The notes beneath the pieces were generated by a model, which was given only the letters and a program-made list of their open reading frames with translations, did not search any database and was not told the origin of the DNA. From Mya arenaria (Eukaryota; Mollusca; Bivalvia; Myida; Myidae): a stretch of DNA of 64,000 nucleotides. The position numbers and the translations under genes are program-made. Each line of letters starts with the position of its first letter. Within the stretch, counting starts at the first letter, position 1. The DNA is taken from positions 4,467,182 through 4,531,181 of the forward strand of contig NC_069130.1 in NCBI RefSeq assembly GCF_026914265.1. The letters run 5' to 3'. Positions 12,223 through 25,436 of the stretch are shown one piece after another.

Positions 12223-14930
12223 GTACAATTACAAACCATGCACATGTACACACTACGCTACCTGTATGGTGTACAACTAACAGTCAAGACGTACACGTAC
12301 AAACCATGCACATGTACATACTACGCTATCTGTATGGTGTACAACTAACAGAACACACGTACACGTACAAACCATGCACATGTACACACTACGCTACCTG
12401 TATGGTGTACAACTCACAGTCAAGACGTACAATTACAAACCATGCACATGTACATACTACGCTATCTGTATGGTATACAACTAACAGAACACACGTACAC
12501 GTACAAACCATGCACACTTACACACTACGCTACCTGTATGGTGTACAACTAACAGAACACACGTACACGTACAAACCATGCACACGTACACACTACGCTA
12601 CCTGTATTGTGTACGACTCGCAGAACACACGTACAAGTACAAACCATGCACACTTACACACTACGCTACCTGTATGGAGTACAACTAACAGAACACACGT
12701 ACACATACAAACTATGCACACGTACACACTTCGCTACCTATATTGTGTACGACTCGCAGAACACACGTACAAGTACAAACCATGCACACGTACACACTAG
12801 GCTACCTGTATGGTGTACAACTCACAGTCAAGACGTACACTACAAACCATGCACACGTATACACTACGCTACCTGTATGGTGTACAACTCACAGTCAAGA
12901 CGTGCACGTACAAACTATGCACATGTACACACTTCGCTACTTGTATGGTGTACAACTCACAATCAAGACGTACACGTACAAACCATGCACACGTACACAC
13001 TTCGCTACCTGTATGGTGTACAACTCACAGTCAAGACGTGCACGTACAAACCATGCACACGTACACACTACGCTACCTGTATGGTGTACAACTCACAATC
13101 AAGACGTACACTTACAAACCATGCACACATACACACTTCGCTACCTGTATGGTGTACAACTCACAATCAAGACTTACACGTACAAACCATACACACGTAC
13201 ACACTACGCTACCTGTATGGTGTACAACTCACAATCAAGACGTACACGTACAAACCATGCACACGTACACACTACGCTACCTGTATGGTGTACAACTCAG
13301 TCAAGACGTGCACGTACAAACCATGCACACGTACACACTTCGCTACCTGTATGGTGTACAACTCACAATCAAGACTTACACTACAAACCATGCACACGTA
13401 CACATTACGCTACCTGTATGGTGAACAACTCACAGTCAAGACGTACACGTACAAATCATGCACACGTACACACTACGCTACCTGTATGATGTACAACTCA
13501 CAATCAAGACGTATACTTACAAACCATGCACACATACACACTTCGCTACCTGTATGGTGTACAACTCACAATCAAGACTTACACGTACAAACCATACACA
13601 CGTACACACTACGCTACCTGTATGGTGTACAACTCACAATCAAGACGTACACGTACAAACCATGCACACGTACACACTACGCTACCTGTATGATGTACAC
13701 CTCAGTCAAGACGTGCACGTACAAACCATGCACACGTACACACTTCGCTACCTGTATGGTGTACAACTCACAGTCAAGACTTACACTACAAACCATGCAC
13801 ACGTACACATTACGCTACCTGTATGGTGAACAACTCACAGTCAAGACGTACACGTACAAATCATGCACACGTACACACTACGCTACCTGTATGGTGTACA
13901 ACTCACAATCAAGACGTACACGTATAAACTATGCACACGTACACATTACGCTACCTGTATGGTGAACAACTCACAGTCAAGACGTACACGTACAAATCAT
14001 GCACACGTACACACTACGCTACCTGTATGATGTACAACTCACAATCAAGACGTACACGTATAAACTATGCACACGTACACACTATGCCACTTGTATGGTG
14101 AACAACTCACAATCAAGACGTACACGTACAAACCATGCACACGTACACACTATGCCACTTGTATGGTGTACAACTCACAATCAAGACGTACACGTACAAA
14201 CCATGCACATGTATACACTACGCTACCTGTATGGTGTACAACTCACAGTCAAGACGTGCACGTACAAACTATGCACATGTACACACTTCGCTACTTGTAT
14301 GGTGTACAACTCACAATCAAGACGTACACGTACAAACCATGCACACGTACACACTTCGCTACCTGTATGGTGTACAACTCACAGTCAAGTCGTGCACGTA
14401 CAAACCATGCACACGTACACACTACGCTACCTGTATGGTGTACAACGCACAATCAAGACGTACACTTACAAACCATGCACACATACACACTTCGCTACCT
14501 GTATGGTGTACAACTCACAATCAAGACGTACACGTACAAACCATACACACGTACACACTACGCTACCTGTATGGTGTACAACTCACAATCAAGACGTACA
14601 CGTACAAACCATGCACACGTACACACTACGCTACCTGTATGGTGTACAACTCAGTCAAGACGTGCACGTACAAACCATGCACACGTACACACTTCGCTAC
14701 CTGTATGATGTACAACTCACAGTCAAGACTTACACTACAAACCATGCACACGTACACATTACGCTACCTGTATGGTGAACAACTCACAGTCAAGACGTAC
14801 ACGTACAAATCATGCACACGTACACACTACGCTACCTGTATGGTGTACAACTCAGTCAAGACGTGCACGTACAAACCATGCACACGTACACACTTCGCTA
14901 CCTGTATGGTGTACAACTCACAGTCAAGAC
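12223..14930. repeat. First higher-order repeat copy in the 68-bp array
   Basis: This block of about 40 monomers repeats with the same order of variant monomers 2708 bp further on. For example the TACAATTACAAACC variant recurs near 12226 and 14934. Several other variant positions show exactly the same 2708-bp offset. Confidence 0.85.
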
Positions 14931-17300
14931 TTACAATTACAAACCATGCACATGTACACACTACGCTACCTGTATGGTGTACAACTAACAGTCAAGACGT
15001 ACACGTACAAACCATGCACATGTACATACTACGCTATCTGTATGGTGTACAACTAACAGAACACACGTACACGTACAAACCATGCACATGTACACACTAC
15101 GCTACCTGTATGGTGTACAACTCACAGTCAAGACGTACAATTACAAACCATGCACATGTACATACTACGCTATCTGTATGGTATACAACTAACAGAACAC
15201 ACGTACACGTACAAACCATGCACACTTACACACTACGCTACCTGTATGGTGTACAACTAACAGAACACACGTACACGTACAAACCATGCACACGTACACA
15301 CTACGCTACCTGTATTGTGTACGACTCGCAGAACACACGTACAAGTACAAACCATGCACACTTACACACTACGCTACCTGTATGGAGTACAACTAACAGA
15401 ACACACGTACACGTACAAACTATGCACACGTACACACTTCGCTACCTGTATTGTGTACGACTCGCAGAACACACGTACAAGTACAAACCATGCACACGTA
15501 CACACTAGGCTACCTGTATGGTGTACAACTCACAGTCAAGACGTACACTACAAACCATGCACACGTATACACTACGCTACCTGTATGGTGTACAACTCAC
15601 AGTCAAGACGTGCACGTACAAACTATGCACATGTACACACTTCGCTACTTGTATGGTGTACAACTCACAATCAAGACGTACACGTACAAACCATGCACAC
15701 GTACACACTTCGCTACCTGTATGGTGTACAACTCAAAGTCAAGACGTGCACGTACAAACCATGCACACGTACACACTACGCTACCTGTATGGTGTACAAC
15801 TCACAATCAAGACGTACACTTACAAACCATGCACACATACACACTTCGCTACCTGTATGGTGTACAAATCACAATCAAGACTTACACGTACAAACCATAC
15901 ACACGTACACACTACGCTACCTGTATGGTGTACAACTCACAATCAAGACGTACACGTACAAACCATGCACACGTACACACTACGCTACCTGTATGGTGTA
16001 CAACTCAGTCAAGACGTGCACGTACAAACCATGCACACGTACACACTTCGCTACCTGTATGGTGTACAACTCACAGTCAAGACTTACACTACAAACCATG
16101 CACACGTACACATTACGCTACCTGTATGGTGAACAACTCACAGTCAAGACGTACACGTACAAATCATGCACACGTACACACTACGCTACCTGTATGATGT
16201 ACAACTCACAATCAAGACGTATACTTACAAACCATGCACACATACACACTTCGCTACCTGTATGGTGTACAACTCACAATCAAGACTTACACGTACAAAC
16301 CATACACACCTACACACTACGCTACCTGTATGGTGTACAACTCACAATCAAGACGTACACGTACAAACCATGCACACGTACACACTACGCTACCTGTATG
16401 ATGTACACCTCAGTCAAGACGTGCACGTACAAACCATGCACACGTACACACTTCGCTACCTGTATGGTGTACAACTCACAGTCAAGACTTACACTACAAA
16501 CCATGCACACGTACACATTACGCTACCTGTATGGTGAACAACTCACAGTCAAGACGTACACGTACAAATCATGCACACGTACACACTACGCTACCTGTAT
16601 GGTGTACAACTCACAATCAAGACGTACACGTATAAACTATGCACACGTACACATTACGCTACCTGTATGGTGAACAACTCACAGTCAAGACGTACACGTA
16701 CAAATCATGCACACGTACACACTACGCTACCTGTATGATGTACAACTCACAATCAAGACGTACACGTATAAACTATGCACACGTACACATTACGCTACCT
16801 GTATGGTGAACAACTCACAATCAAGACGTACACGTACAAACCATGCACACGTACACACTATGCCACTTGTATGGTGTACAACTCACAATGAAGACGTACA
16901 CGTACAAACCATGCACATGTATACACTACGCTACCTGTATGGTGTACAACTCACAGTCAAGACGTGCACGTACAAACTATGCACATGTACACACTTCGCT
17001 ACTTGTATGGTGTACAACTCACAATCAAGACGTACACGTACAAACCATGCACACGTACACACTTCGCTACCTGTATGGTGTACAACTCACAGTCAAGACT
17101 TACACTACAAACCATGCACACGTACACATTACGCTACCTGTATGGTGAACAACTCACAGTCAAGACGTACACGTACAAATCATGCACACGTACACACTAC
17201 GCTACCTGTATGGTGTACAACTCAGTCAAGACGTGCACGTACAAACCATGCACACGTACACACTTCGCTACCTGTATGGTGTACAACTCACAGTCAAGAC
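14931..17300. repeat. Second higher-order repeat copy in the 68-bp array
   Basis: Near-copy of 12223-14930, but 2370 bp long. The 338-bp difference is about five monomers, so one copy has gained or lost a block of monomers. Confidence 0.8.
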
Positions 17301-18600
17301 TTACAATTACAAACCATGCACATGTACACACTACGCTACCTGTATGGTGTACAACTAACAGTCAAGACGTACACGTACAAACCATGCACATGTACATACT
17401 ACGCTATCTGTATGGTGTACAACTAACAGAACACACGTACACGTACAAACCATGCACAATTACACACTACGCTACCTGTATGGTGTACAACTCACAGTCA
17501 AGACGTACAATTACAAACCATGCACATGTACATACTACGCTATCTGTATGGTATACAACTAACAGAACACACGTACACGTACAAACCATGCACACTTACA
17601 CACTACGCTACCTGTATGGTGTACAACTAACAGAACACACGTACACGTACAAACCATGCACACGTACACACTACGCTACCTGTATTGTGTACGACTCGCA
17701 GAACACACGTACAAGTACAAACCATGCACACTTACACACTACGCTACCTGTATGGAGTACAACTAACAGAACACACGTACACGTACAAACTATGCACACG
17801 TACACACTTCGCTACCTGTATTGTGTACGACTCGCAGAACACACGTACAAGTACAAACCATGCACACGTACACACTAGGCTACCTGTATGGTGTACAACT
17901 CACAGTCAAGACGTACACTACAAACCATGCACACGTATACACTACGCTACCTGTATGGTGTACAACTCACAGTCAAGACGTGCACGTACAAACTATGCAC
18001 ATGTACACACTTCGCTACTTGTATGGTGTACAACTCACAATCAAGACGTACACGTACAAACCATGCACACGTACACACTTCGCTACCTGTATGGTGTACA
18101 ACTCAAAGTCAAGACGTGCACGTACAAACCATGCACACGTACACACTACGCTACCTGTATGGTGTACAACTCACAATCAAGACGTACACTTACAAACCAT
18201 GCACACATACACACTTCGCTACCTGTATGGTGTACAACTCAGTCAAGACGTGCACGTACAAACCATGCACACGTACACACTTCGCTACCTGTATGGTGTA
18301 CAACTCACAGTCAAGACTTACACTACAAACCATGCACACGTACACATTACGCTACCTGTATGGTGAACAACTCACAGTCAAGACGTACACGTACAAATCA
18401 TGCACACGTACACACTACGCTACCTGTATGGTGTACAACTCACAATCAAGACGTACACGTATAAACTATGCACACGTACACATTACGCTACCTGTATGGT
18501 GAACAACTCACAGTCAAGACGTACACGTACAAATCATGCACACGTACACACTACGCTACCTGTATGATGTACAACTCACAATCAAGACGTACACGTACAA
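17301..18600. repeat. Third, partial higher-order repeat copy in the 68-bp array
   Basis: Follows the variant order of the previous two copies at a 2370-bp offset for about 0.9 kb, then jumps to a later part of the block. Beyond about 18.6 kb the monomers form other local blocks, often with the short TACACTACAAAC variant. Confidence 0.65.
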
Positions 18601-21600
18601 ACTATGCACACGTACACATTACGCTACCTGTATGGTGTACAACTCACAATCAAGACGTACACGTACAAACCATGCACACGTACACACTATGCCACTTGTA
18701 TGGTGTACAACTCACAATCAAGACGTACACGTACAAACCATGCACATGTATACACTACGCTACCTTTATGGTGTACTACTCACAATCAAGACGTACACGT
18801 ACGAACCATGCACACGTATACACTATGCTACTTGTATGGTGAACAACTCACAGTCAAGACGTACACGTACAAACCATGCACACGTATACACTATGCTACT
18901 TGTATGGTGTACAACTCACAATCAAGACGTACACGTACAAACCATGCACATGTATACACTACGCTACCTGTATGGTGTACAACTCACAATCAAGACGTAC
19001 ACGTACAAACCATGCACATGTATACACTATGCTACTTGTATGGTGAACAACTCACATTCAAGACGTACACGTACAAACCATGCACACGTATACACTACGC
19101 TACCTGTATGGTGTACAACTCACAATGAAGACGTACACGTACAAACCATGCACACGTACACACTTCGCTACCTGTATGGTGTACAACTCACAGTCAAGAC
19201 GTACACTACAAACAATGCACACGTACACACTACGCTTCCTGTATGGTGTACAACTCACAGTCAAGACGTACACGTACAAACTATGCACACGTACATACTA
19301 CGCTACCTGTATGGTGTACAACTCACAGTCAAGACGTACACTACAAACCATGCACATGTACACACTACGCTACCTGTATGGTGTACAACTCACAGTCAAG
19401 ACGTACACTACAAACAATGCACACGTACACACTACGCTTCCTGTATGGTGTACAACTCACAGTCAAGACGTACACGTACAAACTATGCACACGTACACAC
19501 TACGCTACCTGTATGGTGTACAACTCACAATCAAGACGTATACGTACAAACCATGCACATGTACACACTACGCTACCTGTATGGTGTACAACTCACAGTC
19601 AAGACGTACACTACAAACCATGCACATGTACACACTACGCTACCTGTATGGTGTACAACTCACAGTCAAGACGTACACTACAAACAATGCACACGTACAC
19701 ACTACGCTTCCTGTATGGTGTACAACTCACAGTCAAGACGTACACGTACAAACTATGCACACGTACACACTACGCTACCTGTATGGTGTACAACTCACAG
19801 TCAAGACGTACACGTACAAACCATGCACATGTACACACTACGCTACCTGTATTGTGTACAACTCACAGTCAAGACGTACACTACAAACAATGCACACGTA
19901 CACACTACGCTACCTGTATGGTGTACAACTCACAGTCAAGACGTACACGTACAAACTATGCACACGTACACACTACGCTACTTGTATGGTGTACAACTCA
20001 CAATCAAGACGTATACGTACAAACCATGCACACGTACACACTACGCTACCTGTATGGTGTACAGCTCACAGTCAAGACGTACACTACAAACCATGCACAC
20101 GTATACACTACGCTACCTGTATGTTGTATAACTCACAGTCAAGAGGTACACTACAAACCATGCACACGTACACACTTCGCTACCTGTATGGTGAACAACT
20201 CAGTCATGACGTACACATACAAACCATGCACACGTACACACTTCGCTACCTGTATGGTGTACAACTCACAATCAAGACGTACACGTACACACCTTGCACA
20301 CGTACACACTTATCTACCTGTATGGCGAATAACTCAGTCAAGACGTACACGTACACACCTTGCACACGTACACACTTATCTACCTGTATGGCGAACAACT
20401 CACAGTCAAGACGTACACTACAAACCATGCAAACGTATACACTTGGCTACCTGTATGGTGAACAACTCGGTCATAACGTACACATACAAACCATGCACAC
20501 GTACACACTTCGCTACTTGTATGGTGAACAACTCAGTCAAGACGTACACGTACAAACCATGAACACGTACACACTTCGCTACCTGTATGGCGAACAACTC
20601 ACAGTCAAGACGTACACGTACAAACCATGCAAACGTATACACTTGGCTACCTGTATGGTGAACAACTCGGTCATAACGTACACATACAAACCATGCACAC
20701 GTACACACTACGCTACCTGTATGGAGAACAACTCAGTCAAGACGTACACGTACAAACCATGCACACGTACACACTTCGCTACCTGTATAGCTAGCAACTC
20801 AGTCAAGACGTACACTTCAAACGATGTACACGTACACACTACGCTACCTGTATGGTGTATAACTCAGTCAAGAGGTACACTACAAACCATGCACACGTAC
20901 ACACTACGCTACCTGTATGGTGAACAACTCAGTCAAGAAGTACACTACAAACGATGCACACGTACACACTACGCTACCTGTATGGTGAACAACTCAGTCA
21001 AGACGTACACTACAAACCATGCACACGTACACACTACGCTACCTGTATGGTATACAACTCAGTCAAGACGTACATTACAAACCATGCACACGTACACACT
21101 ACGCTACCTGTATGGTGAACAACTCAGTCATGACATACACATACAAACCATGCCAGGTACACACTTCGCTACCTGTATGGTGAACAACTCAGTCAAGACG
21201 TACACTATCAACGATGCACACGTACACACTTCGCTACCTGTATGGTGTACAACTCACAGTCAAGACGTACACTACAATCCATGCACACGTACACACTTCG
21301 CTACCTGTATGGTGTACAACTCACAGTCAAGACGTACACGTACACACCTTGCACACGTACACACTACGCTACCTGTATGGTGTACAACTCACAATCAAGA
21401 CGTACACGTACACACCTTGCACACGTACACACTACGCTTCCTGTATAGTGTACAACTCACAGTCAAGACGTACACGTACACACCTTGCACACGTACACAC
21501 TATGCTACCTGTATGGTGTACAACTCACAATCAAGACGTACACGTACAGACTATGCACACGTACACACTACGCTACCTGTATGGTGTACAACTCACAGTC

Positions 21601-21880
21601 AAGACGTACACACTATGCACACGTACACTCTACGCTACCTGTATGGTGTACAACTCACAGTCAATACGTACACGTACACACCTTGCACACGTACACACTA
21701 CGCTACCTGTTTGGTGTACAACTCACAGTCAAGACTTACACGTACACACCTTGCACACGTACACACTACGCTACCTGTATGGTGTACAACTCACAGAACA
21801 CACGTACACGAAAAAGTAAATACAACGTCATGAAGCCTTTCTTAAATAATTGTTATTGCTTCTTATATCCTCACACATAC

Positions 21881-22028
21881 CTGGTGTAACAAAAACGAGC
21901 GCCTCCCCTTTCCCGAGGTCCGCCGCGTTTTTCGCCAGACACGCCCCTACAGTCTTAATTCCGTCGTCAGGTACAGTACGCCCCAAGTGGATGTAACTTT
22001 CCCCATACGGCGCCCTATATTCCGCCAT
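21881..22028 (-). pseudogene. First coding exon of the acyl-CoA synthetase pseudogene
   Basis: ATG at 22026-22028, then AEYRAPYGESYIHLG and GKGEALVFVTPG, donor CCAG|GTATGT. SYIHG-like and EALVF segments are typical N-terminal landmarks of ACSF2-type ligases. No stop in this exon. It joins in phase to the exon at 11118-11201 across the 10.7-kb repeat-filled intron. Confidence 0.75.
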
Positions 22029-23506
22029 TTCACTTGTTGGTATAAAGGAGTGATAAAATAACTACTTTAGCAAACATATGTACATCTGCTGTTCCTTGTT
22101 ATCAGTTACTCCACTGTTAAAAGCTTTTTAATCAGTTCTCTGCGAAACTAATCGTATTCGCTTCTAAAATATGCTTTTCACCCGAATAAAAATATTTCTC
22201 TACATGTATGCAAGCCTTTCTGTGTCAATGCATAGTGATACAGAAGCTGTGGGCATTGCTCTCTACTGATAACAACTTGAATGACCTTGTTCACCTTGTG
22301 ATATTTCGTCAGGGTTATCAACTATTACTATTTTAAACAGGATCATCTCAGGATGTACTTCAGACATAAGATAGCACAGCCGGTCTTTAGGTTTGTTATA
22401 CGCTGAAAAGTACGGGAATTTGAGGTAAACATAGGTTTACTTGTTGTTGTTTCGCTCTGATTTAAAAAGAAGTAGAGCATTTACAGAATCAACTCCAGAC
22501 ACCTTCTTGGTGAATATTAGACACTAACCATCGTAGAAAGATTTTTTTAAACAAATTAGCATAGCCTTATGAATGAAACGTTTGTTTACAATGCTGGTTT
22601 ACCCTTTTTGGCTCTTTTTCGTTTATAAGTTATTTTACGAGATTTCAAATGTGTTGTTTACTGTTGCAGACAAATCATGCTTGAAGATTTACAAACAAAC
22701 GCTAAATAGGAATCTTATCAAGTTAACCAATTATACTGTTACTTATTACTTGGAATTCGCAAACCATAACTAGTTAACCTGTCAGTGTTGAATAACTAAA
22801 AAGGGTAAAAGGTTCGAATTCCACCAATAGGGTGTCCTCTCACCCCGTTTCAGCCAGCAAGTCCGTCAATCTTCCAACCAATCAGAAGGCTTGTTGCTAG
22901 TGAGAGGTCATGTGACATTTTGTTCGAATTTCTTTCGAATCTATTTTTAGAAATTTTATTCAGCCATAGTTACAACGTCATTTCAAACAATATAAGGCTC
23001 AAGACCACAGTTATCTGCCCCCGTTGACCAAGATCCGGATGTGAATACAGAAACAAAGAGTGCTTGTGTTCAAGTATCAATATTTTATTAAAATTGAATG
23101 AAAAAGAAGCAAAAAATGTTCTTTTTGCAGAGAACTTGACTGAATTTGACACTCTATTGCAGAAATTGATAGTTTTCAATGTAAATATTGGAAAAATCAT
23201 AGCTTGTGGAAGTCTGAAAATTAGTTGTTTGTAGCCGATTGACTCCCTGGCGGAAGGGTTATGTATTTGAACTCAATTTTGACAGTCGGGTCAATGGTCA
23301 ACATGGTGTTTTCTTGTGATTATATTTTGTGTCTTGAATTGTTCTGGAGATGCCATGTCCTTGTTTTTCAATTGGGGTGTGTATAAAGTCAAAAGCCAGG
23401 TTAGTGTCTATATGAAACATATAGTAAAAATAACTGTGGTCTCACGCCATAAACAGAGAAATTCACGGAAATTTTACTGAGTCAAATCGTCCCAATCACA
23501 ATCGGT
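22029..23506. other. Intergenic stretch without a recognised gene
   Basis: Upstream side of the acyl-CoA synthetase pseudogene. AT-rich, with a short plus-strand frame (22573-22773) that matches nothing I know and has no splice context. No promoter motif stands out. Confidence 0.4.
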
Positions 23507-24150
23507 TTAGTTCAGTATTCCAGCTGTTGGCATCTTTGCATGGATCTTTAGCTCCACGGTTTCTTCCCACTCGAAGTGTGTCTTGACCTCCTTTATGCCG
23601 GTGCCTTGAATCTCCTGGGTGTTGAGGTACTCTTCTGCTGTGTAGTGAGTCTCAGCTCCAATCACTAGATGCGATCTTCCATAATCAGCATCATTGGACC
23701 AGTTATCGGAAGACCATAACTGCCTTCTAGGATGAGCGATGATCTTTCTGATGGCAACCTCCAAATCCATATTGTTGGCTGAGAGGTAATGCTGTAAAAG
23801 ATCATAGATATTGTTCTTTGTAGCATCTGTTCCATGAACATCAATCCAGGTATTGTCCTGATGAGGTTTGCATTTGTACCGATACACGAAAGATGGTTTC
23901 ATGCTCTGACAAGGTACTGTTTTTTTTCTTGTAGAGTTTCACCAGCTCACCAGTTGGGAAAGTGGTATTAGCATCCTGGAACTGGTTGTTGTAATCCCAG
24001 ATGTAGTTTATGTCCATCTTTGGGTGAATCTTGGTCTCAGTGTTGGTCACCATGATTTCTCTGGCTTTTGGAACAAAACCATAGCTGATGGTAGCTTTCC
24101 TGTTGAAGTTCAGAAGCTTAACAGTAGCATCCAGGCACTTCCAGCCTGTG
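23507..24150 (-). pseudogene. Unidentified coding block, interrupted about once
   Basis: After an ACACAG acceptor-like site at about 24151, the minus strand reads about 210 residues of protein-like sequence ending in a stop at 23507-23509. Pieces include TISYGFVPKAREIM, SFVYRYKCKPHQDNTWIDVH and HFEWEETVELKIHAKMPTAG. The composition looks like real protein, with alternating hydrophobic beta-like segments, Trp-rich stretches and no low complexity. The reading changes frame about once. I do not recognise the family and assign no function. It may be the last exon of a gene whose other exons are lost or unseen. Confidence 0.45.
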
Positions 24151-24215
24151 TTTAGTATTATGATATTTATCTTACCAAAAATGATCGCGAATATTAACTA
24201 GATAGCTAGCTAAAT

Positions 24216-24701
24216 CAGTGTGTGTATACCACGTGACATATTACGTCATATATGCTACGTCGGACGGCAATATTTTGCTTAAAATGAAGACTTAAAACAA
24301 AGATAACTTTTCTTTTACTTCACCTTTTTAAATGAAATAAAGGGCAGTCTATGCCACTTAAAGAACCCCGCCTTCGTTTTATTACCGAAGTTTAATAAGG
24401 TGATTAGTTTCATCAAACACTTTGACAAACCTGTTTCCAAAATAATGTTTTGACAGTGCTCCGTCAGACGGCCGTATTGAGAAATGGTTTGTCGAAGTGT
24501 TTTAAGAAACTAAACTCTTAATCAAACTCTGGAAAAAGACCGATGGCGGGGCTCTGTAAGCGGCGTAGACTGCGCTATGTTTTATTTAAAATGGTGAAGA
24601 AATAGTAAAGTTATCTTTGTTTCAAGACTTCATTTGAAGCAAATTGTTGCCTTCCGACGTAGCATTTATGACGCAATTAATCACGTGATATACACACACT
24701 G
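24216..24701. mobile_element. Foldback DNA transposon (MITE), copy 1
   Basis: 486 bp with long inverted ends: CAGTGTGTGTATACCACGTGA at the left and its near-inverse TCACGTGATATACACACACTG at the right. TAAAT on both sides (24211-24215 and 24702-24706) is a 5-bp target duplication. No coding capacity. A second copy lies at 55699-56173. CAG-starting ends with a 5-bp duplication would suit a hAT5-like group, but that is a guess. Confidence 0.85.
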
Positions 24702-25045
24702 TAAATGGTTAACTCGAAACGATTCGCGAACGCTATCAGGTTATCTTACGGCAGTAATATACCACCATAATATAACTACATGACCTATATGGAAATCGAA
24801 ATCGAAAGTAACATTTTATTTGTGGAACATCAAACAGGTAAACACGTTTTATTGATTAAAATTTTGTTTATAGTCTGTTTTATTTTTTTATTTTTCTCTT
24901 TATTTACATTTGCGGTGTATATTTCTCATAGTTCGAAAAAATACGCGGACGATCCACTCGGAAATATGTATACATCATAAATAATAAGACTTAACTCCCC
25001 CATTTTCAGAAAATTCATACATGTACGCATACTGTTAATGCATAG

Positions 25046-25063
25046 GAAACAGAAACCGGAAAT
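25046..25063 (+). promoter_or_regulatory. ISRE/IRF-binding-like element
   Basis: GAAACAGAAACCGGAAA matches the vertebrate ISRE/IRF pattern GAAANNGAAAC, with a third GAAA-like half-site. It lies about 1.2 kb upstream of the start codon of an IFI44-like gene, on the same strand. Function is inferred from motif and neighbour only. Confidence 0.5.
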
Positions 25064-25436
25064 CATTCTAGCGTACGTGACGAGAGGGGCGGGTAAACGT
25101 TAAACGGTTTATTTTATTGACTTTCCGTAATCAATTTGTTCCATTTGAAGTCGCTACTAGTGTATCAGTCTTCTAGGTTGTGGAGCATACTGCACAAGTA
25201 GGATGTTAGTGTCTCTGCTACTCTGTTATTTAACACGCGTGCTCCTTTGTAAAACACGGACCAACGATATCCCCCACTCTCGGTAGACGGTTAGTAGTTA
25301 TTATTGGTACGGCTGGGATTCTTACCTGCGACCCCTGGTTAATTTGTGTTAAAGGCACTCATTCATTGTTTGTTAATGCACGTTTTACAAATACAAAAAA
25401 ATATTACGAAAAAGCTGTGGCAAATCATTGGGAGTG

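Larger units (their letters stand above)
11650..21814. repeat. Giant minisatellite, 68-bp unit, about 150 copies
   Basis: About 10.2 kb of head-to-tail copies of a 68-bp unit. Each contains GTACACGTACAAACCATGCA, then CTACGCTACCTGTATGGTG and TACAACTCACAGTCAAGACG. Variants carry AACAGAACACACG in place of CAGTCAAGACG, or a short TACACTACAAACC form. The units at the left edge (11650-12120) are diverged; the centre is highly homogeneous. The unit has no stop on the plus strand, so long but meaningless frames run through it. The array fills intron 1 of the acyl-CoA synthetase pseudogene. Confidence 0.97.
8208..22028 (-). pseudogene. Acyl-CoA synthetase (ACSF2-like, AMP-binding) pseudogene
   Basis: Five minus-strand exons in consistent phase: 21881-22028, 11118-11201, 10503-10893, 9188-9395 and 8208-8968. 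Together they encode about 530 residues of an AMP-forming ligase, a family that adenylates a carboxylic acid and transfers it to CoA. Motifs seen: the AMP-binding loop LQTSGSTGVPK in the third exon, AYGGTEII (A5), GWYKTDDLG (A7, with D where G is usual), the GRKSNMTISGG region (A8), and SSGKLSLKD with the A10 lysine near the C-terminus. The copy is broken: in-frame stops at 10727-10729 (TAA), 8783-8785 (TGA) and 8433-8435 (TAA), a one-base frameshift near 8485-8500, and no exon for the roughly 45 residues expected between the second and third exons. Splice sites are still well formed, so decay is recent. The first residues (MAEYRAPYGESYIH) show no mitochondrial leader. The first intron (10.7 kb) is almost entirely minisatellite. 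Confidence 0.82.

Noticed and set aside
11910-21889. Plus-strand open frames of 200-917 codons with Thr/His/Tyr/Cys-rich repeats
   Set aside because: They are the 68-bp minisatellite read in three frames. No splice sites, signal peptide or conserved start supports a gene.
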